Source: Pseudomonadota bacterium (GTDB lineage Bacteria > Pseudomonadota > Gammaproteobacteria > Burkholderiales > Burkholderiaceae_C). Taken from it: a stretch of DNA of 64,000 bases. The DNA is taken from assembly GCA_030535425.1 (NCBI GenBank), contig JAUNHQ010000003.1, positions 47,669-111,668 of the forward strand, written 5' to 3'. Positions 22,715 through 33,786 of this stretch are shown piece by piece (the stretch's first letter is position 1; every line of letters begins with the position of its first letter). Position numbers and translations under genes: made by a program. Under the pieces are notes generated by a model, which saw nothing but the letters and a program-made list of their open reading frames with translations, was not told the origin of the DNA and did no database searches.

Positions 22715-23779
22715 CTTGATTAGCCCTCTATCACAGGCCCCCCTTGAACAGCCCCGCAAGCGCCTCCAACTGGTATTTCATCCAGTCTTGGAGGCTGTCA
22801 TGCCCATCAATCCCATCCAATTTCAAGCCGGCCTGTCCTTGCCAGAGTTCATGCACCGCTATGGCAGTGAGCAACAGTGCGAGGATGCATTGATCGCTGC
22901 CCGCTGGCCCCAGGGCTGGCGCTGCCCGCGCTGCAATGGCTCGCAGTATTGGCCTACCCAAGACAGCCACGCCCGCCGGTTGTGGCAATGCTCCGGCTGC
23001 GACTATCAATGCTCGGCCACCGCCGGCACCGTCTTGGAGCACACCCGCCTGCCTTTGACCAAGTGGTTTCTGGCGCTGTATTTGCTCACCCAGCACAAAA
23101 ACGGCATCAGCGCTTTGGCGCTCAAGCGCCATCTGGGCATTGGCTACCACAGCGCCTGGCTGCTCAAGCACAAGCTGCTGCAGGCGATGTGCCTGCGCGA
23201 TCAAGCGCGACCGCTTGCCGCTCGCGTGGAGATCGATGACGCCTATCTGGGTGGCCAGCGTGCTGGCCATATCCATGGCGGGCGAGGTGCGCTGGACAAA
23301 ACGGCCTTCGTGGCGGCCGTGCAGACCGATGAGCAGCAGCGCCCGCAGCGCATGCGCTTGACGCCGGTGGCTGGCTTTACCAACGAGATCATCAGGAAGT
23401 GGGCTGCCTCAGCGCTGGAGCCTGAGGCCCGTGTGGTATCCGATGGCACCAACTGCTTTGCCCAGGTGCAGGCCGTTGGGGCCGGGCATGAGCGGCATGT
23501 CACTGGTGGTGGGCGGCAGGCGGCGCAGCATCCGGCGCTGCGCTGGGTCAACGTCATGCTGGGCAATGTGAAGATGGCCTTGAATGCAACCTATCACGGC
23601 ATCAAGCACAGCAAGTACGGCGCGCGCTATCTGGCTGAGTTCGCCTATCGCTTCAACCGCCGCCATGATTTGGCCGCTTTGCCTCAGCGTTTGCTGCACG
23701 CAGCCATCGCCACGCCCCCTCAGCCATTGCGCATCATCAGGCAGCCGCAAACACCGCCTGTGATAGGGGGCTAATCAAG
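22715..23779 (+). mobile_element. Intact IS1595-family insertion sequence (1065 bp)
   Basis: The ends are inverted repeats: CTTGATTAGCCC followed by one mismatch and CTATCACAGG at the left, and the same sequence reversed at the right. The element is flanked by the 8-bp direct repeat CTTTTTTA (22707-22714 and 23780-23787), the duplication length known for IS1595. It carries one transposase gene. The intact ends, identical duplications and open transposase frame indicate recent insertion. Confidence 0.9.
22800..23774 (+). CDS. IS1595-family (ISXO2-like) transposase
   Basis: A 324-residue DDE transposase. The N-terminus has a zinc ribbon (CPRCNGSQYW ... CSGCDYQC), followed by the helix-turn-helix-like GISALALKRHLGIGYHSAW. 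Catalytic acids are suggested by EIDDAYLGG and VVSDGTNCF, with NVKMALNATYHGIKHSKYG and YLAEFAYRFNRR following as in ISXO2-like proteins. Start MPINPIQFQAGLS at 22800 was preferred to an upstream in-frame ATG at 22716 inside the inverted repeat. The frame is complete, so the element may be active. Confidence 0.9.
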   Translation: MPINPIQFQAGLSLPEFMHRYGSEQQCEDALIAARWPQGWRCPRCNGSQYWPTQDSHARRLWQCSGCDYQCSATAGTVLEHTRLPLTKWFLALYLLTQHKNGISALALKRHLGIGYHSAWLLKHKLLQAMCLRDQARPLAARVEIDDAYLGGQRAGHIHGGRGALDKTAFVAAVQTDEQQRPQRMRLTPVAGFTNEIIRKWAASALEPEARVVSDGTNCFAQVQAVGAGHERHVTGGGRQAAQHPALRWVNVMLGNVKMALNATYHGIKHSKYGARYLAEFAYRFNRRHDLAALPQRLLHAAIATPPQPLRIIRQPQTPPVIGG

Positions 23780-23812
23780 CTTTTTTACTCAAACCTAAAA
23801 AGGCCATCCGCC

Positions 23813-25285
23813 TCACACCATGCGCGCCACCACCTCAGCCACCGCCGCCGTCAGGCGCTTGGCGTAGGGCAGGTGCAAAAACTCGTTGGGGCCGTGCGCG
23901 TTGCTCTTGGGGCCCAGCACGCCGCACACCATCATTTGCGCGGCCGGAAAGCCCTGGCTGAGCTGGTTCATCAGCGGAATGGTGCCGCCCTGGCCGATGT
24001 AGCCGCAGGGCGCGCCAAAGTGCGCCTGGCTGGCCACGTCCAGCGCCTGCGCAAACCACGGGGCCAAGTCCGGCGCGTTCCAGCCGCTGGCGGCGCTGGC
24101 GCCTTCAAACGTCACCCGCGCCTGGTAAGGCGCGTTGTCTTCCAGCACGCGCTTGAGCTCTTGCACGGCCTGCGCCGCATCCACCAGCGGGGGCAGGCGC
24201 AGGCTGAGCTTGAAGGCCGTGTACGGGCGCAGCACGTTGCCCGCATCGCGCAGCGGAGGCAGCCCTTCAGCCCCGGTCACGCTCAGGGTGGGGCGCCAGG
24301 TGCGCGCCAGCAGCGCGTCCACGGCATCGCCCGTCATGGGCAGCACCGATTGCGCCGCGCCGCCGCAGTCGTAGTGCACCCACGGAAAGCGCTTGAACAG
24401 CGTGTCGCCCAAAATGGCCGCCGTGGCCCGCGCCTGGGCCACGCGCTCGGGCGGCACTTCGCAATGAAAGCTGGCGGGCAGCAGGCGGCCAGTGGCCGAG
24501 TCTTCCAGCCTGTCGAGCACCTGGCGCATGATGCGAAAGCTGCTGGGCACCAGGCCCGAGGCATCGCCCGAGTGCACGCCTTCGGTCAGCACCTCCACCT
24601 TCAGCGTGCCGCTGGCCATGCCGCGCAGGCTGGTGGTGAGCCACAGCTGGTCGTAGTTGCCCGCGCCCGAGTCCAGACACACCACCAGGCCCACGTTGCC
24701 CAGGCGCGGGCGCAGCGCATCGACATAGGGCAGCAAATCGGGCGAGCCGCTTTCCTCGCTGGTTTCGATCAGGCCCACGATGCGCGGGTGCGGCAGGTTC
24801 TGGCTTTTGAGCGCCTGCACGGCGGCAATGGCGGCGTACACCGCATAGCCGTCGTCCGCGCCGCCGCGGCCATAGAGCTTGCCGTCTTCCACCTTGGGCG
24901 TCCACGGGCCCAGGTCGGCCCGCCAGCCGGTGAATTCGGGCTGCTTGTCCAGGTGGCCGTACATGAGCACGGTGTCGGTCACACCGGGCTTGGTGCCGTC
25001 GATGTCAAAAAAGATGACGGGCGTGCGCCCTGGCAGCCGCACCACTTCCAGCCGCAGGCCGGGCACCTTTTGCGCCTGCACCCACTGCGCGGCGTTGCGC
25101 ACCACGGTGTCGATGTGGCCATGCGCGGCCCAGTCGGGGTCGAACATGAGCGACTTGGCCGGAATGGCGATGTAGTCGGTCAGCTGGCGCAGGATGTCGC
25201 CATCCCATTGCGCGTCGATCTGGCGCTGGGCCTGGTCGGTGTTGAGCAGCGGGGCGGGCAGTTCGCGGTGGAGCGGGGCGTTCAT
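23813..25285 (-). CDS. M20-family metallopeptidase (carboxypeptidase/dipeptidase)
   Basis: A 490-residue cytoplasmic zinc peptidase. Metal ligands are visible in MYGHLDKQPEF (His), YGRGGADDGYA (Asp), ETSEESGS (catalytic and metal Glu) and CLDSGAGNYD; the C-terminal GPKSNAHGPNEFLHL supplies the last His. The larger size and the lid domain in between match the CNDP-dipeptidase-like M20 group. There is no signal peptide. It converges on the IS element; the IS lies between it and the PAP2 gene. Confidence 0.9.
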   Translation of the reverse strand: MNAPLHRELPAPLLNTDQAQRQIDAQWDGDILRQLTDYIAIPAKSLMFDPDWAAHGHIDTVVRNAAQWVQAQKVPGLRLEVVRLPGRTPVIFFDIDGTKPGVTDTVLMYGHLDKQPEFTGWRADLGPWTPKVEDGKLYGRGGADDGYAVYAAIAAVQALKSQNLPHPRIVGLIETSEESGSPDLLPYVDALRPRLGNVGLVVCLDSGAGNYDQLWLTTSLRGMASGTLKVEVLTEGVHSGDASGLVPSSFRIMRQVLDRLEDSATGRLLPASFHCEVPPERVAQARATAAILGDTLFKRFPWVHYDCGGAAQSVLPMTGDAVDALLARTWRPTLSVTGAEGLPPLRDAGNVLRPYTAFKLSLRLPPLVDAAQAVQELKRVLEDNAPYQARVTFEGASAASGWNAPDLAPWFAQALDVASQAHFGAPCGYIGQGGTIPLMNQLSQGFPAAQMMVCGVLGPKSNAHGPNEFLHLPYAKRLTAAVAEVVARMV

Positions 25286-25554
25286 GACAAAAACAAGGAA
25301 AAGAAGGCAAGGGCCGGGGCCAAAGCGGCCAACTGTACGCCAGCGCAGCGGTTTTGGCCCTGTTTTTGTGCATCAGCCGATGCATGGCCGTGCCAAACGC
25401 CAAACGCCAAACGCCAACCCTGACCCAGCCCAGGCACCTGCCTGCCCATGGCTGGCATCCACGGCCCAGCGGGGCCAGGGCGCCACTGCAAAACCTGAGG
25501 CGCCGCCCTCAAGTTTGGGTCTGCCAGCGGAAATTTTTTTCGCCCAGAGCCAAG

Positions 25555-25569
25555 CTCGCACAGTGCGAG
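25555..25569. promoter_or_regulatory. Palindrome before the merR-thioesterase operon
   Basis: CTCGCACAGTGCGAG is a perfect 7+1+7 palindrome 18 bp before the MerR start codon and is followed by GTTTTTTA. MerR regulators bind such dyads between -35 and -10, so this is a likely autoregulatory operator. It could also fold as a 5-bp hairpin with a U-run. Confidence 0.55.
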
Positions 25570-25587
25570 GTTTTTTATGCTGCACGC

Positions 25588-26004
25588 ATGCACATCTCCA
25601 AGCTGGCCCAAGCCACTGGCCTGTCGCTGCACCGCCTGCGCCGCTATGCCGACGCCGGGCTGCTGCTGGCCACGCGCGGCGCGGGCAATCACCGCCACTT
25701 TGATGCCCAGGCCGTGCGCGACGCGCGCTTCATTGCCATGGGGCGCGACATGGGCTTTTCGCTGCACGTGCTGGGCGAGCTGCTGCCGCGCTATCGCGCC
25801 CGCACGCTGAGCATTGACGAAATGGTGGAACACCTGCAAGCACGCATTACCGCCGTGGACGCCGTGCTGGCCGAGCAACAGGCGCTGCGCGAGCGGCTGC
25901 TCACGCACATCGACTGGTTTGAACAACGCCGCAGGCCACAGGCGGCGCGCGCCCCATCCAACCCGCCTGCCGCGCAGCTGCGGCGTCCTAGGAGAGCATC
26001 ATGA
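25588..26004 (+). CDS. MerR family transcriptional regulator
   Basis: A 138-residue regulator with the MerR N-terminal winged helix (MHISKLAQATGLSLHRLRRY, then DAGLLLATRGAGNHRHF) and a coiled-coil dimerisation helix (residues ~75-115, IDEMVEHLQARITAVDAVL). No cysteine effector site is visible, so it is not a metal sensor of the MerR/CueR type; the effector is unknown. Its stop overlaps the next start as ATGA (26001-26004), which links it to the thioesterase it probably controls. Confidence 0.87.
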   Translation: MHISKLAQATGLSLHRLRRYADAGLLLATRGAGNHRHFDAQAVRDARFIAMGRDMGFSLHVLGELLPRYRARTLSIDEMVEHLQARITAVDAVLAEQQALRERLLTHIDWFEQRRRPQAARAPSNPPAAQLRRPRRAS

Positions 26005-26444
26005 GTCCATCCCACCCCACCTCCCAGCTCGATATCGTGCGCCACCACGTACAAAACATGCCCATGGCGCGCACGCTGGATTTGCGGTTTGAAAGCTTGC
26101 TGGCGGGCCAAGTGGTGCTGAGCGCCCCCGTGCAGGACGGCTGGTGCCATGCCCCGGGCCAGCTGCAAGCCACGGCCTTGTTCGCGCTGGCCGATTTCGC
26201 CGCCGTGGCCTCGGCCGCTACGCTGCTGCCCGCCGGCTGGGCCAACAGCACGGTGGATGCCACCATCAAACTGCTGGCCCCTGCGCGCGGCAACCGCCTG
26301 CGCGCGCATGGCCGCGTAGTGCAGCCGGGCAAAACCCTCAGCGTCTGCGCAGCCGACGTGTACGTGCTCGACGGCGCCCACGAAACCCTGTGCGCCACCT
26401 TGCTGGGCACGGCACGCAATTTTGCGCTGGCGGGGAAATTATGA
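26001..26444 (+). CDS. PaaI-like hotdog thioesterase
   Basis: A 147-residue single hotdog-fold protein: the central helix GQLQATALFALADFAAVA replaces the usual HGG...AD pattern, then ANSTVDATIKLLAPARGNRL, the typical strand pair of PaaI/DUF4442 thioesterases that hydrolyse acyl-CoA. It is translationally coupled to the MerR gene. Its TGA stop (26442-26444) lies inside the left inverted repeat of an AT-rich cassette, so the native C-terminus may have been altered. Confidence 0.82.
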   Translation: MSPSHPTSQLDIVRHHVQNMPMARTLDLRFESLLAGQVVLSAPVQDGWCHAPGQLQATALFALADFAAVASAATLLPAGWANSTVDATIKLLAPARGNRLRAHGRVVQPGKTLSVCAADVYVLDGAHETLCATLLGTARNFALAGKL

Positions 26445-26963
26445 TCTGACCCTAATTTTTCAATCATCACAATGTCGGCAATAATTATATTTTTTGTTTC
26501 GGTGGCCCTGATGGTGCCAGCGATTTACATGATGAATCTGGATAAATTAACAAAAAAAGGGCCCGCCATTGAAATAAAAAAACTTGTTATTGAAGAAAAA
26601 ATTGAATCAGCAGGGCTCTCCTGGTTCAGATGGCATGTGTTGAGGGTGGAGTATTTTGCTGGGTCAAATAAAACTATTCACTTCATGGTGGGGCCTGATA
26701 AAAAATCCTCTTGGTTTGAGAATCGAGAAGAGGCAGAAAGCACTCTTCAGAAAATCAAAAATATTGAACACTCAAAAATAACTCCATTTGGAAATCATCT
26801 GCTAATCGATAAGCTTTCGAAAAATAGATGCCGTCACTATGCAGCAATGGCTATTTCCGGATCGATAACAATGACCATTTCCATCTTGTTGGTGCTGACA
26901 GAGATATGACCCTTTAGCGAATCTCCACCCCCTGCTCCCAAGGGAAAAATTGGGTCAGATCAT
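26441..26963. mobile_element. AT-rich cassette flanked by inverted repeats
   Basis: The left arm at 26441-26462 reads ATGATCTGACCC then T then AATTTTTC. The right arm at 26943-26963, read in reverse, is ATGATCTGACCC then AATTTTTCC: about 20 bp matching with one indel. Between them is one AT-rich gene with composition quite unlike its neighbours. This has the form of a small non-autonomous mobile cassette. No clear target duplication was found. Confidence 0.55.
26472..26909 (+). CDS. Hypothetical membrane protein, horizontally acquired
   Basis: I do not recognise this 145-residue protein. It has a hydrophobic N-terminal segment (IIIFFVSVALMVPAIYMM, ~3-21) and another at the C-terminus (MAISGSITMTISILLVL, ~125-142), with a Lys/Glu-rich middle (AIEIKKLVIEEKIESAG). 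It probably sits in the inner membrane as a hairpin with the middle domain on one side. AT-rich codon use (AAA, ATA, AAT) sets it apart from the GC-rich flanks, and it is enclosed by inverted repeats, both signs of transfer. Confidence 0.6.
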   Translation: MSAIIIFFVSVALMVPAIYMMNLDKLTKKGPAIEIKKLVIEEKIESAGLSWFRWHVLRVEYFAGSNKTIHFMVGPDKKSSWFENREEAESTLQKIKNIEHSKITPFGNHLLIDKLSKNRCRHYAAMAISGSITMTISILLVLTEI

Positions 26964-26984
26964 CATTTTTGGAAGACCATGGTG

Positions 26985-27215
26985 TCCGGTCATAATTTCA
27001 GGCAGTTTGACGGTCTGAAGCCCAATGCCATGCTCTTGCTCATTGGCTGGCGTGATATGTACCGCCAGCAGATGGCCCAACCTATCGACGGCCATATGAA
27101 CCTTTGCGCCATTGCGACGCTTGTTGCCGTCGTAACCTGCGCGCGAACCGCTTTTGCCACTTGATGACAGCGGTAGGCTATCCGGGGCAGCAGCGCTGGC
27201 TGGCCCGGGCGATCT
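26985..27215 (-). mobile_element. IS5-family transposase remnant
   Basis: The minus strand reads [20 protein letters not shown] followed by [20 protein letters not shown], a well-known central segment of IS5 (IS427-like) transposases. It then runs into DNA without a continuing frame, and neither end nor terminal repeat is visible. It is an old internal fragment beside the AT-rich cassette, which marks the region as an insertion hotspot. Confidence 0.72.
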
Positions 27216-27589
27216 TGGGCCGCACGAATGACCGAGCGCAGATCACATTCACCATGACCTCAACGCAACCCGATTGCAGCCAGCAGCGCGTTTGCTGATA
27301 TGCGTCCAGCCATGGTTAGAAAGTCTGCGGTGAGCATGCGCCAAGACGCTGCTGCACGGGCAATCCAGCGCAACGTATTGCCCCCCCCCCGCATCACACG
27401 CTCTACGGCCTCTCGGGGACATCCGGTTGATGTTTGCGGGCGACCCGACCCGGCCAAGGCGCATCGCGATTTCTGCCCGTCATGCGGCCAAGTGTGGCTT
27501 TTCGCAGCAGCTGCCCAAGCACGGCGGGCGCCCCTTTGCCAGAGCGCCCGCCGGGCATGACACGCGGGCCATCTGCCCGCGCGAGATCC
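27216..27589. other. Unassigned DNA with a C10 tract
   Basis: No gene is recognised. A minus-strand open frame at 27260-27457 encodes RMLTADFLTMAGRISANALL with no family I can name, and it runs through a run of ten C bases (27381-27390). The stretch is probably decayed accessory DNA between the IS5 remnant and sodC. Confidence 0.4.
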
Positions 27590-28162
27590 TCAAGGCCCTG
27601 GCACGATGACCGCGCACGCCAGGCGCGGGCCCGCGTTGCCCACGGGTTGATGGGTGGGATCGTCCGGGTCGCGGTGCACGATGATGGCTTTGCCCATGAT
27701 GCTGTGCGGCCCACGCAGCTTGAGCGACTGGCTGTTGAAGGAGATGGTGGCCGTGCCATGGGCGTCGGCCATGAGGGGCGGCATGTCACCCAAATGGTGC
27801 GCCCCCTTGCCATGCGCACCATGGGGCTGGCCGGTGGGGTTGAAATGCCCGCCCGCACTGCTGAAGTCAGGCGCGGAACAGTCGCTTTTTTCGTGCACAT
27901 GAAAACCATGTGCCGCGTTGGGCTTGAGCCCTGTGACGGTGCCGTTGACGCTGACAATGTCTCGCACCTGAGAGAAGTTGACCGTGCCCGCCACGGGCGA
28001 CTGCGGGTTAGGCTGAGGCACCACTGCTGCCGCGGCCAGGCGTGCGCTCGCCTGGGTGCGAGGATTGGCTTCGTCAGGCGTGCGGCTGGCGCAGGCGGTC
28101 ATGGCGACGGCAGCGGCGATCAGGCCCAGCGCACTGGCATGGCGAAAAGTGATGGATGGCAT
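27590..28162 (-). CDS. sodC: Cu/Zn superoxide dismutase, lipoprotein or periplasmic
   Basis: A 190-residue SodC. The signal peptide ends in a lipobox-like LTACAS, so it is probably an envelope lipoprotein. Copper ligands are in HGFHVHEKSDCS, the zinc loop follows (SAGGHFNPTGQPHGAHGKGA, then HHLGDMP), and the C-terminal GNAGPRLACAVI supplies the disulfide Cys; IVHRDPDDP stands for the electrostatic loop. It dismutates superoxide in the periplasm. It is monocistronic, with a 290-bp gap upstream. Confidence 0.92.
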   Translation of the reverse strand: MPSITFRHASALGLIAAAVAMTACASRTPDEANPRTQASARLAAAAVVPQPNPQSPVAGTVNFSQVRDIVSVNGTVTGLKPNAAHGFHVHEKSDCSAPDFSSAGGHFNPTGQPHGAHGKGAHHLGDMPPLMADAHGTATISFNSQSLKLRGPHSIMGKAIIVHRDPDDPTHQPVGNAGPRLACAVIVPGP

Positions 28163-28330
28163 GTACAGCGCTCCTTGCTAAGCGGGGTGAATGAAGCTGT
28201 CATCGTAGGCCGCCGCATCGCTTGCAACGAAGGAAGGAGCGCATCCTGCCCACAGTCGCCCTGTCTGTCTTGGGCAGGGCTCGGGGCCACAGGCTTGCAC
28301 GGCCTCAGTCCAGCCAAGGGAAGAGGCATG

Positions 28331-28390
28331 AAAAATGCCTTTTGCGCTTGATTTAAAAGGGATTATTGCTATTTAAACAATAGCAATAAG
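28331..28390 (+). repeat. Dispersed repeat copy 9
   Basis: AAAAATGCCTTTTGCGCTTG, ATTTAAAAGGGATTATTG, then the hairpin GCTATTTAAACAATAGC. It lies between the sodC start and the stop of the cyclic-nucleotide-binding gene; the rest of that 290-bp gap (28163-28451) shows no gene. Confidence 0.72.
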
Positions 28391-28451
28391 AGGACTGCCG
28401 TTATCACGCTGCGTGCGGCGGCCGCCCCGGCGCGCGCACGGCCAAGCCCCT

Positions 28452-29057
28452 TTAACCTGGTGTGCCACCGCTTTGCGCGCGATTCAAGGCGGCCAGCTGC
28501 TCCAGCAAGCGCTTGTTCACGCCATGCACAGCGTCCAGCTCTTCCTGCAAGGCTTTGCTCACCTGCGCGAAAGTCATCAGCTTGCGGTTGGTTTCGCGCA
28601 AATGGTCGGCAATGCGCTTGGACATGGCCATGAGCAGGCGGGCGGCGACGGCAGGGCGCTCTTGCATCAGCCGTGTCATGGCTTCACGGGTGAGCACGGC
28701 CAGCGCCAGATCGGTAGCGGCCGTGCAGGTGGCCGAACGCGGGCCACCATCAATGATGCCCATGTCGCCAATCAAGGCACCCGGGCCCAGCACCGAGACC
28801 ACCATGCTGTCATGCGCGGCAGCCACGGTGTTTTCCACGGTCACTTCGCCGTCCAGCAGCAGCGCCATGAAGTCGCTGCGCGTGGCCTCGCCTTCCCGGA
28901 TCACAACCGTGCCCGCCTTGACCCGCTGCGGACGCATGTAGCCGACGATTTCGCGCGCATCCGCCGCGCTCAACTCCACCAGTGCACCCGTGGTCACCAG
29001 CAGTGCGGCCGCCCTGATTTGGACGTTTTCACCCGTCCGGTCTTTGCTTGCGAACAT
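28452..29057 (-). CDS. Cyclic nucleotide-binding domain protein without HTH
   Basis: A 201-residue protein with a Crp-like effector domain at residues ~20-135 (VELSAADAREIVGYMRP, VVIREGEATRSDFMALLLDG, GPGALIGDMGIIDGGPRSAT), followed by a C-terminal helical, coiled-coil-like segment (LRETNRKLMTFAQVSKALQE). No helix-turn-helix is present, so this is not a Crp/Fnr DNA-binding regulator; it may sense a cyclic nucleotide and act through protein contact. ATG 29057 gives MFASKDRTGENVQIR; upstream in-frame sequence includes the atp terminator and is unlikely to be coding. Confidence 0.82.
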   Translation of the reverse strand: MFASKDRTGENVQIRAAALLVTTGALVELSAADAREIVGYMRPQRVKAGTVVIREGEATRSDFMALLLDGEVTVENTVAAAHDSMVVSVLGPGALIGDMGIIDGGPRSATCTAATDLALAVLTREAMTRLMQERPAVAARLLMAMSKRIADHLRETNRKLMTFAQVSKALQEELDAVHGVNKRLLEQLAALNRAQSGGTPG

Positions 29058-29191
29058 ACCGTCATTGTAAAAATCCACCTTGCCCACCCGCCAGGCACTA
29101 TTTATCACCCAGCCTTGGCGCATTGCATCGGCCTGCGCGACAAGGCAGCCCACGCGCTGGCCATCAACAAAAAAGACCCTGCAAAAAAGCA

Positions 29192-29214
29192 AAACCCACC
29201 GCCAGGGTGGGTTT
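29192..29214 (-). terminator. Intrinsic terminator of the atp operon
   Basis: On the minus strand AAACCCACC-CTGGC-GGTGGGTTT forms a 9-bp stem with a 5-nt loop followed by TGCTTTTTT. It lies 126 bp past the atpC stop, the right place to end the atp transcript. Confidence 0.8.
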
Positions 29215-29339
29215 GCGTCTACCGCCAGCGGGCGCTTGCGGCGCCTTGCCATGCTGTGGTCAAAAGCCTTTTCTGATTCGCTGGGCTGCGGGGCTGCCAC
29301 ATCCCAGCAGGGCACCAGAGACCTTGCCGGCCTGCGCTT

Positions 29340-29759
29340 TCAGCGCTTTTGGCGGTATTTGCGCAAGGCAGCAATTTGCGCCGCCAGCACCGCCAGCTCT
29401 GACGTGGCGCGGGCCATGTCGATCTCGCTCTTGGCGTTTTTCAGCGCCTCTTCGGCCTGCTTGCGCGCTTCGCTGGCCTTGGCTTCGTCCAGATCCTTGC
29501 CACGGATGGCCGTGTCGGAAAGAACAGTGACGGTGGTGGGCTGCACTTCCAGAATACCGCCGGCGACGAAGACGAATTCTTCTTCGCCATTGGCTTTGGT
29601 AATGCGCACCGAACCCGGCTTGATGCGGGTGATGAGGGGGGTGTGGCGCGGATAGATGCCCAGCTCGCCCTGCTCACCTGGCAGGGCCACGAACGTGGCC
29701 TCGCCCGAGAAGATGGACTCCTCGGCGCTGACAACGTCCACATGAATGGTATTGGCCAT
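29340..29759 (-). CDS. atpC: F1 ATP synthase epsilon subunit
   Basis: A 139-residue epsilon subunit: N-terminal beta sandwich ([57 protein letters not shown]) and a C-terminal helical hairpin ([20 protein letters not shown]). It links the F1 rotor to the c-ring and can inhibit ATP hydrolysis. It is the last gene of the atp operon, 55 bp after atpD. Confidence 0.96.
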   Translation of the reverse strand: MANTIHVDVVSAEESIFSGEATFVALPGEQGELGIYPRHTPLITRIKPGSVRITKANGEEEFVFVAGGILEVQPTTVTVLSDTAIRGKDLDEAKASEARKQAEEALKNAKSEIDMARATSELAVLAAQIAALRKYRQKR

Positions 29760-29814
29760 GCTTTCTCCTGGTTAGACAGGCGTTCAGCGCATGAGCGCCG
29801 AACGCTGAACCGAG

Positions 29815-32137
<2,323 letters not shown>

Positions 32138-32165
32138 AGCTGATCCTCCTTGTCGTCCAGAAGGA

Positions 32166-33725
32166 TCAGGCGAAGGTTTTCTTGAAGGCTTCGATGGCCG
32201 CCGTCAGTGCGGCTTCCAGCTCTTTGTCCTTGTCGATGGCCTTGCCCGCTTCCATCTTGTTCAGCAAGTCAGCGTGCTTATCCTTCAGGTAGCCGTGCAG
32301 ACCTTGCTCAAAGGGCAGGATTTTCTTCACGTCCACGTCGTCCATGTAGCCCTTGTTCACGGCAAACAGCGATGCCGCCATGAGGCTGATGGGCAACGGT
32401 GCGTACTGGGGCTGCTTGAGTAGCTCGGTCACGCGCGCGCCACGGTCCAGCTGCTTCTTGGTGGCCGCATCCAGGTCAGAGGCGAACTGGGCAAAGGCCG
32501 CCAGTTCACGGTACTGCGCCAAGTCGGTACGGATACCGCCGGCAAGCTTCTTGATCAGGTCGGTCTGCGCCGCCCCCCCCACGCGCGACACCGAGATACC
32601 CGCGTTGATAGCGGGGCGGATGCCGGCGTTGAACAGGTTGGTTTCCAGGAAGATCTGGCCGTCGGTGATCGAGATCACGTTGGTCGGCACGAAGGCGGAC
32701 ACGTCGCCAGCTTGCGTTTCAATGATGGGCAGCGCAGTGAGCGAGCCGGTCTTGCCCTTGACCTCACCCTTGGTGAAGGCTTCCACGTAGTCGGCGTTCA
32801 CTCGGGCAGCACGCTCCAGCAGACGGCTGTGCAGATAGAACACGTCGCCAGGGAACGCTTCGCGGCCGGGCGGGCGGCGCAGCAGCAGCGACACTTGGCG
32901 ATAGGCCACGGCCTGCTTGGACAAATCGTCATAGACGATCAGCGCGTCCTGACCGCGGTCGCGGAAATACTCGCCCATGGTGCAACCGGAATATGCGGCC
33001 ACGTACTGCATGGCGGCCGATTCGGAAGCGGAGGCGGCCACGACGATGGTGTAGTCCATGGCGCCATGCTGCTCCAGCGCGCGCACCACGTTCTTGATGC
33101 TGGACGCTTTCTGGCCGATGGCAACGTACACGCAGACCATGTTCTGGCCTTTTTGGTTGATGATCGTGTCGATCGCCACCGCCGTCTTGCCGGTCTGACG
33201 GTCGCCAATAATCAGCTCGCGCTGGCCGCGGCCAATGGGCACCATGGAGTCGATGGCCTTCAGACCGGTCTGCACCGGCTGATCCACCGATTTACGTGCG
33301 ATCACACCGGGAGCCACCTTCTCGATCACGTCGGTCATCTTGGCGTCGATGGGGCCCTTGCCGTCGATGGGCTGGCCCAGCGCGTTGACCACGCGGCCAA
33401 TCAGCTCAGGACCCACGGGCACTTCCAGGATGCGGCCCGTGCACTTGACGGTGTCGCCTTCAGAGATGTGCTCGTATTCACCCAGAATCACGGCGCCAAC
33501 CGAGTCGCGCTCCAGGTTCAGCGCCAGGCCATACGTGGGCACGCCAGCGGCCGTGGCCGGAAATTCCAGCATCTCGCCCTGCATGGCGTCGGACAGACCG
33601 TGAATACGCACAATGCCGTCGGTCACCGCCACCACCGTGCCCTGGTTGCGCACGTCGGCGCTGACGCCCAGGCCCTCGATGCGGCTCTTGATCAGTTCTG
33701 AAATTTCTGCGGGATTGAGTTGCAT
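32166..33725 (-). CDS. atpA: F1 ATP synthase alpha subunit
   Basis: The 519-residue non-catalytic nucleotide-binding subunit, with Walker [31 protein letters not shown], the arginine finger in [11 protein letters not shown] and the N-terminal [17 protein letters not shown]. Length is normal. It lies between atpH (61 bp upstream) and atpG (28 bp downstream). Confidence 0.98.
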   Translation of the reverse strand: MQLNPAEISELIKSRIEGLGVSADVRNQGTVVAVTDGIVRIHGLSDAMQGEMLEFPATAAGVPTYGLALNLERDSVGAVILGEYEHISEGDTVKCTGRILEVPVGPELIGRVVNALGQPIDGKGPIDAKMTDVIEKVAPGVIARKSVDQPVQTGLKAIDSMVPIGRGQRELIIGDRQTGKTAVAIDTIINQKGQNMVCVYVAIGQKASSIKNVVRALEQHGAMDYTIVVAASASESAAMQYVAAYSGCTMGEYFRDRGQDALIVYDDLSKQAVAYRQVSLLLRRPPGREAFPGDVFYLHSRLLERAARVNADYVEAFTKGEVKGKTGSLTALPIIETQAGDVSAFVPTNVISITDGQIFLETNLFNAGIRPAINAGISVSRVGGAAQTDLIKKLAGGIRTDLAQYRELAAFAQFASDLDAATKKQLDRGARVTELLKQPQYAPLPISLMAASLFAVNKGYMDDVDVKKILPFEQGLHGYLKDKHADLLNKMEAGKAIDKDKELEAALTAAIEAFKKTFA

Positions 33726-33786
33726 GACTCTTTCCTAATTCTTGGGGTTGTATCGAGGGGCCTTGGACCTGCTGCCTTGCGCGGCA

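Noticed and set aside
27381-27390. C10 tract as a phase-variation switch
   Set aside because: No supported gene spans or adjoins it, so there is nothing to switch; it lies in decayed DNA.
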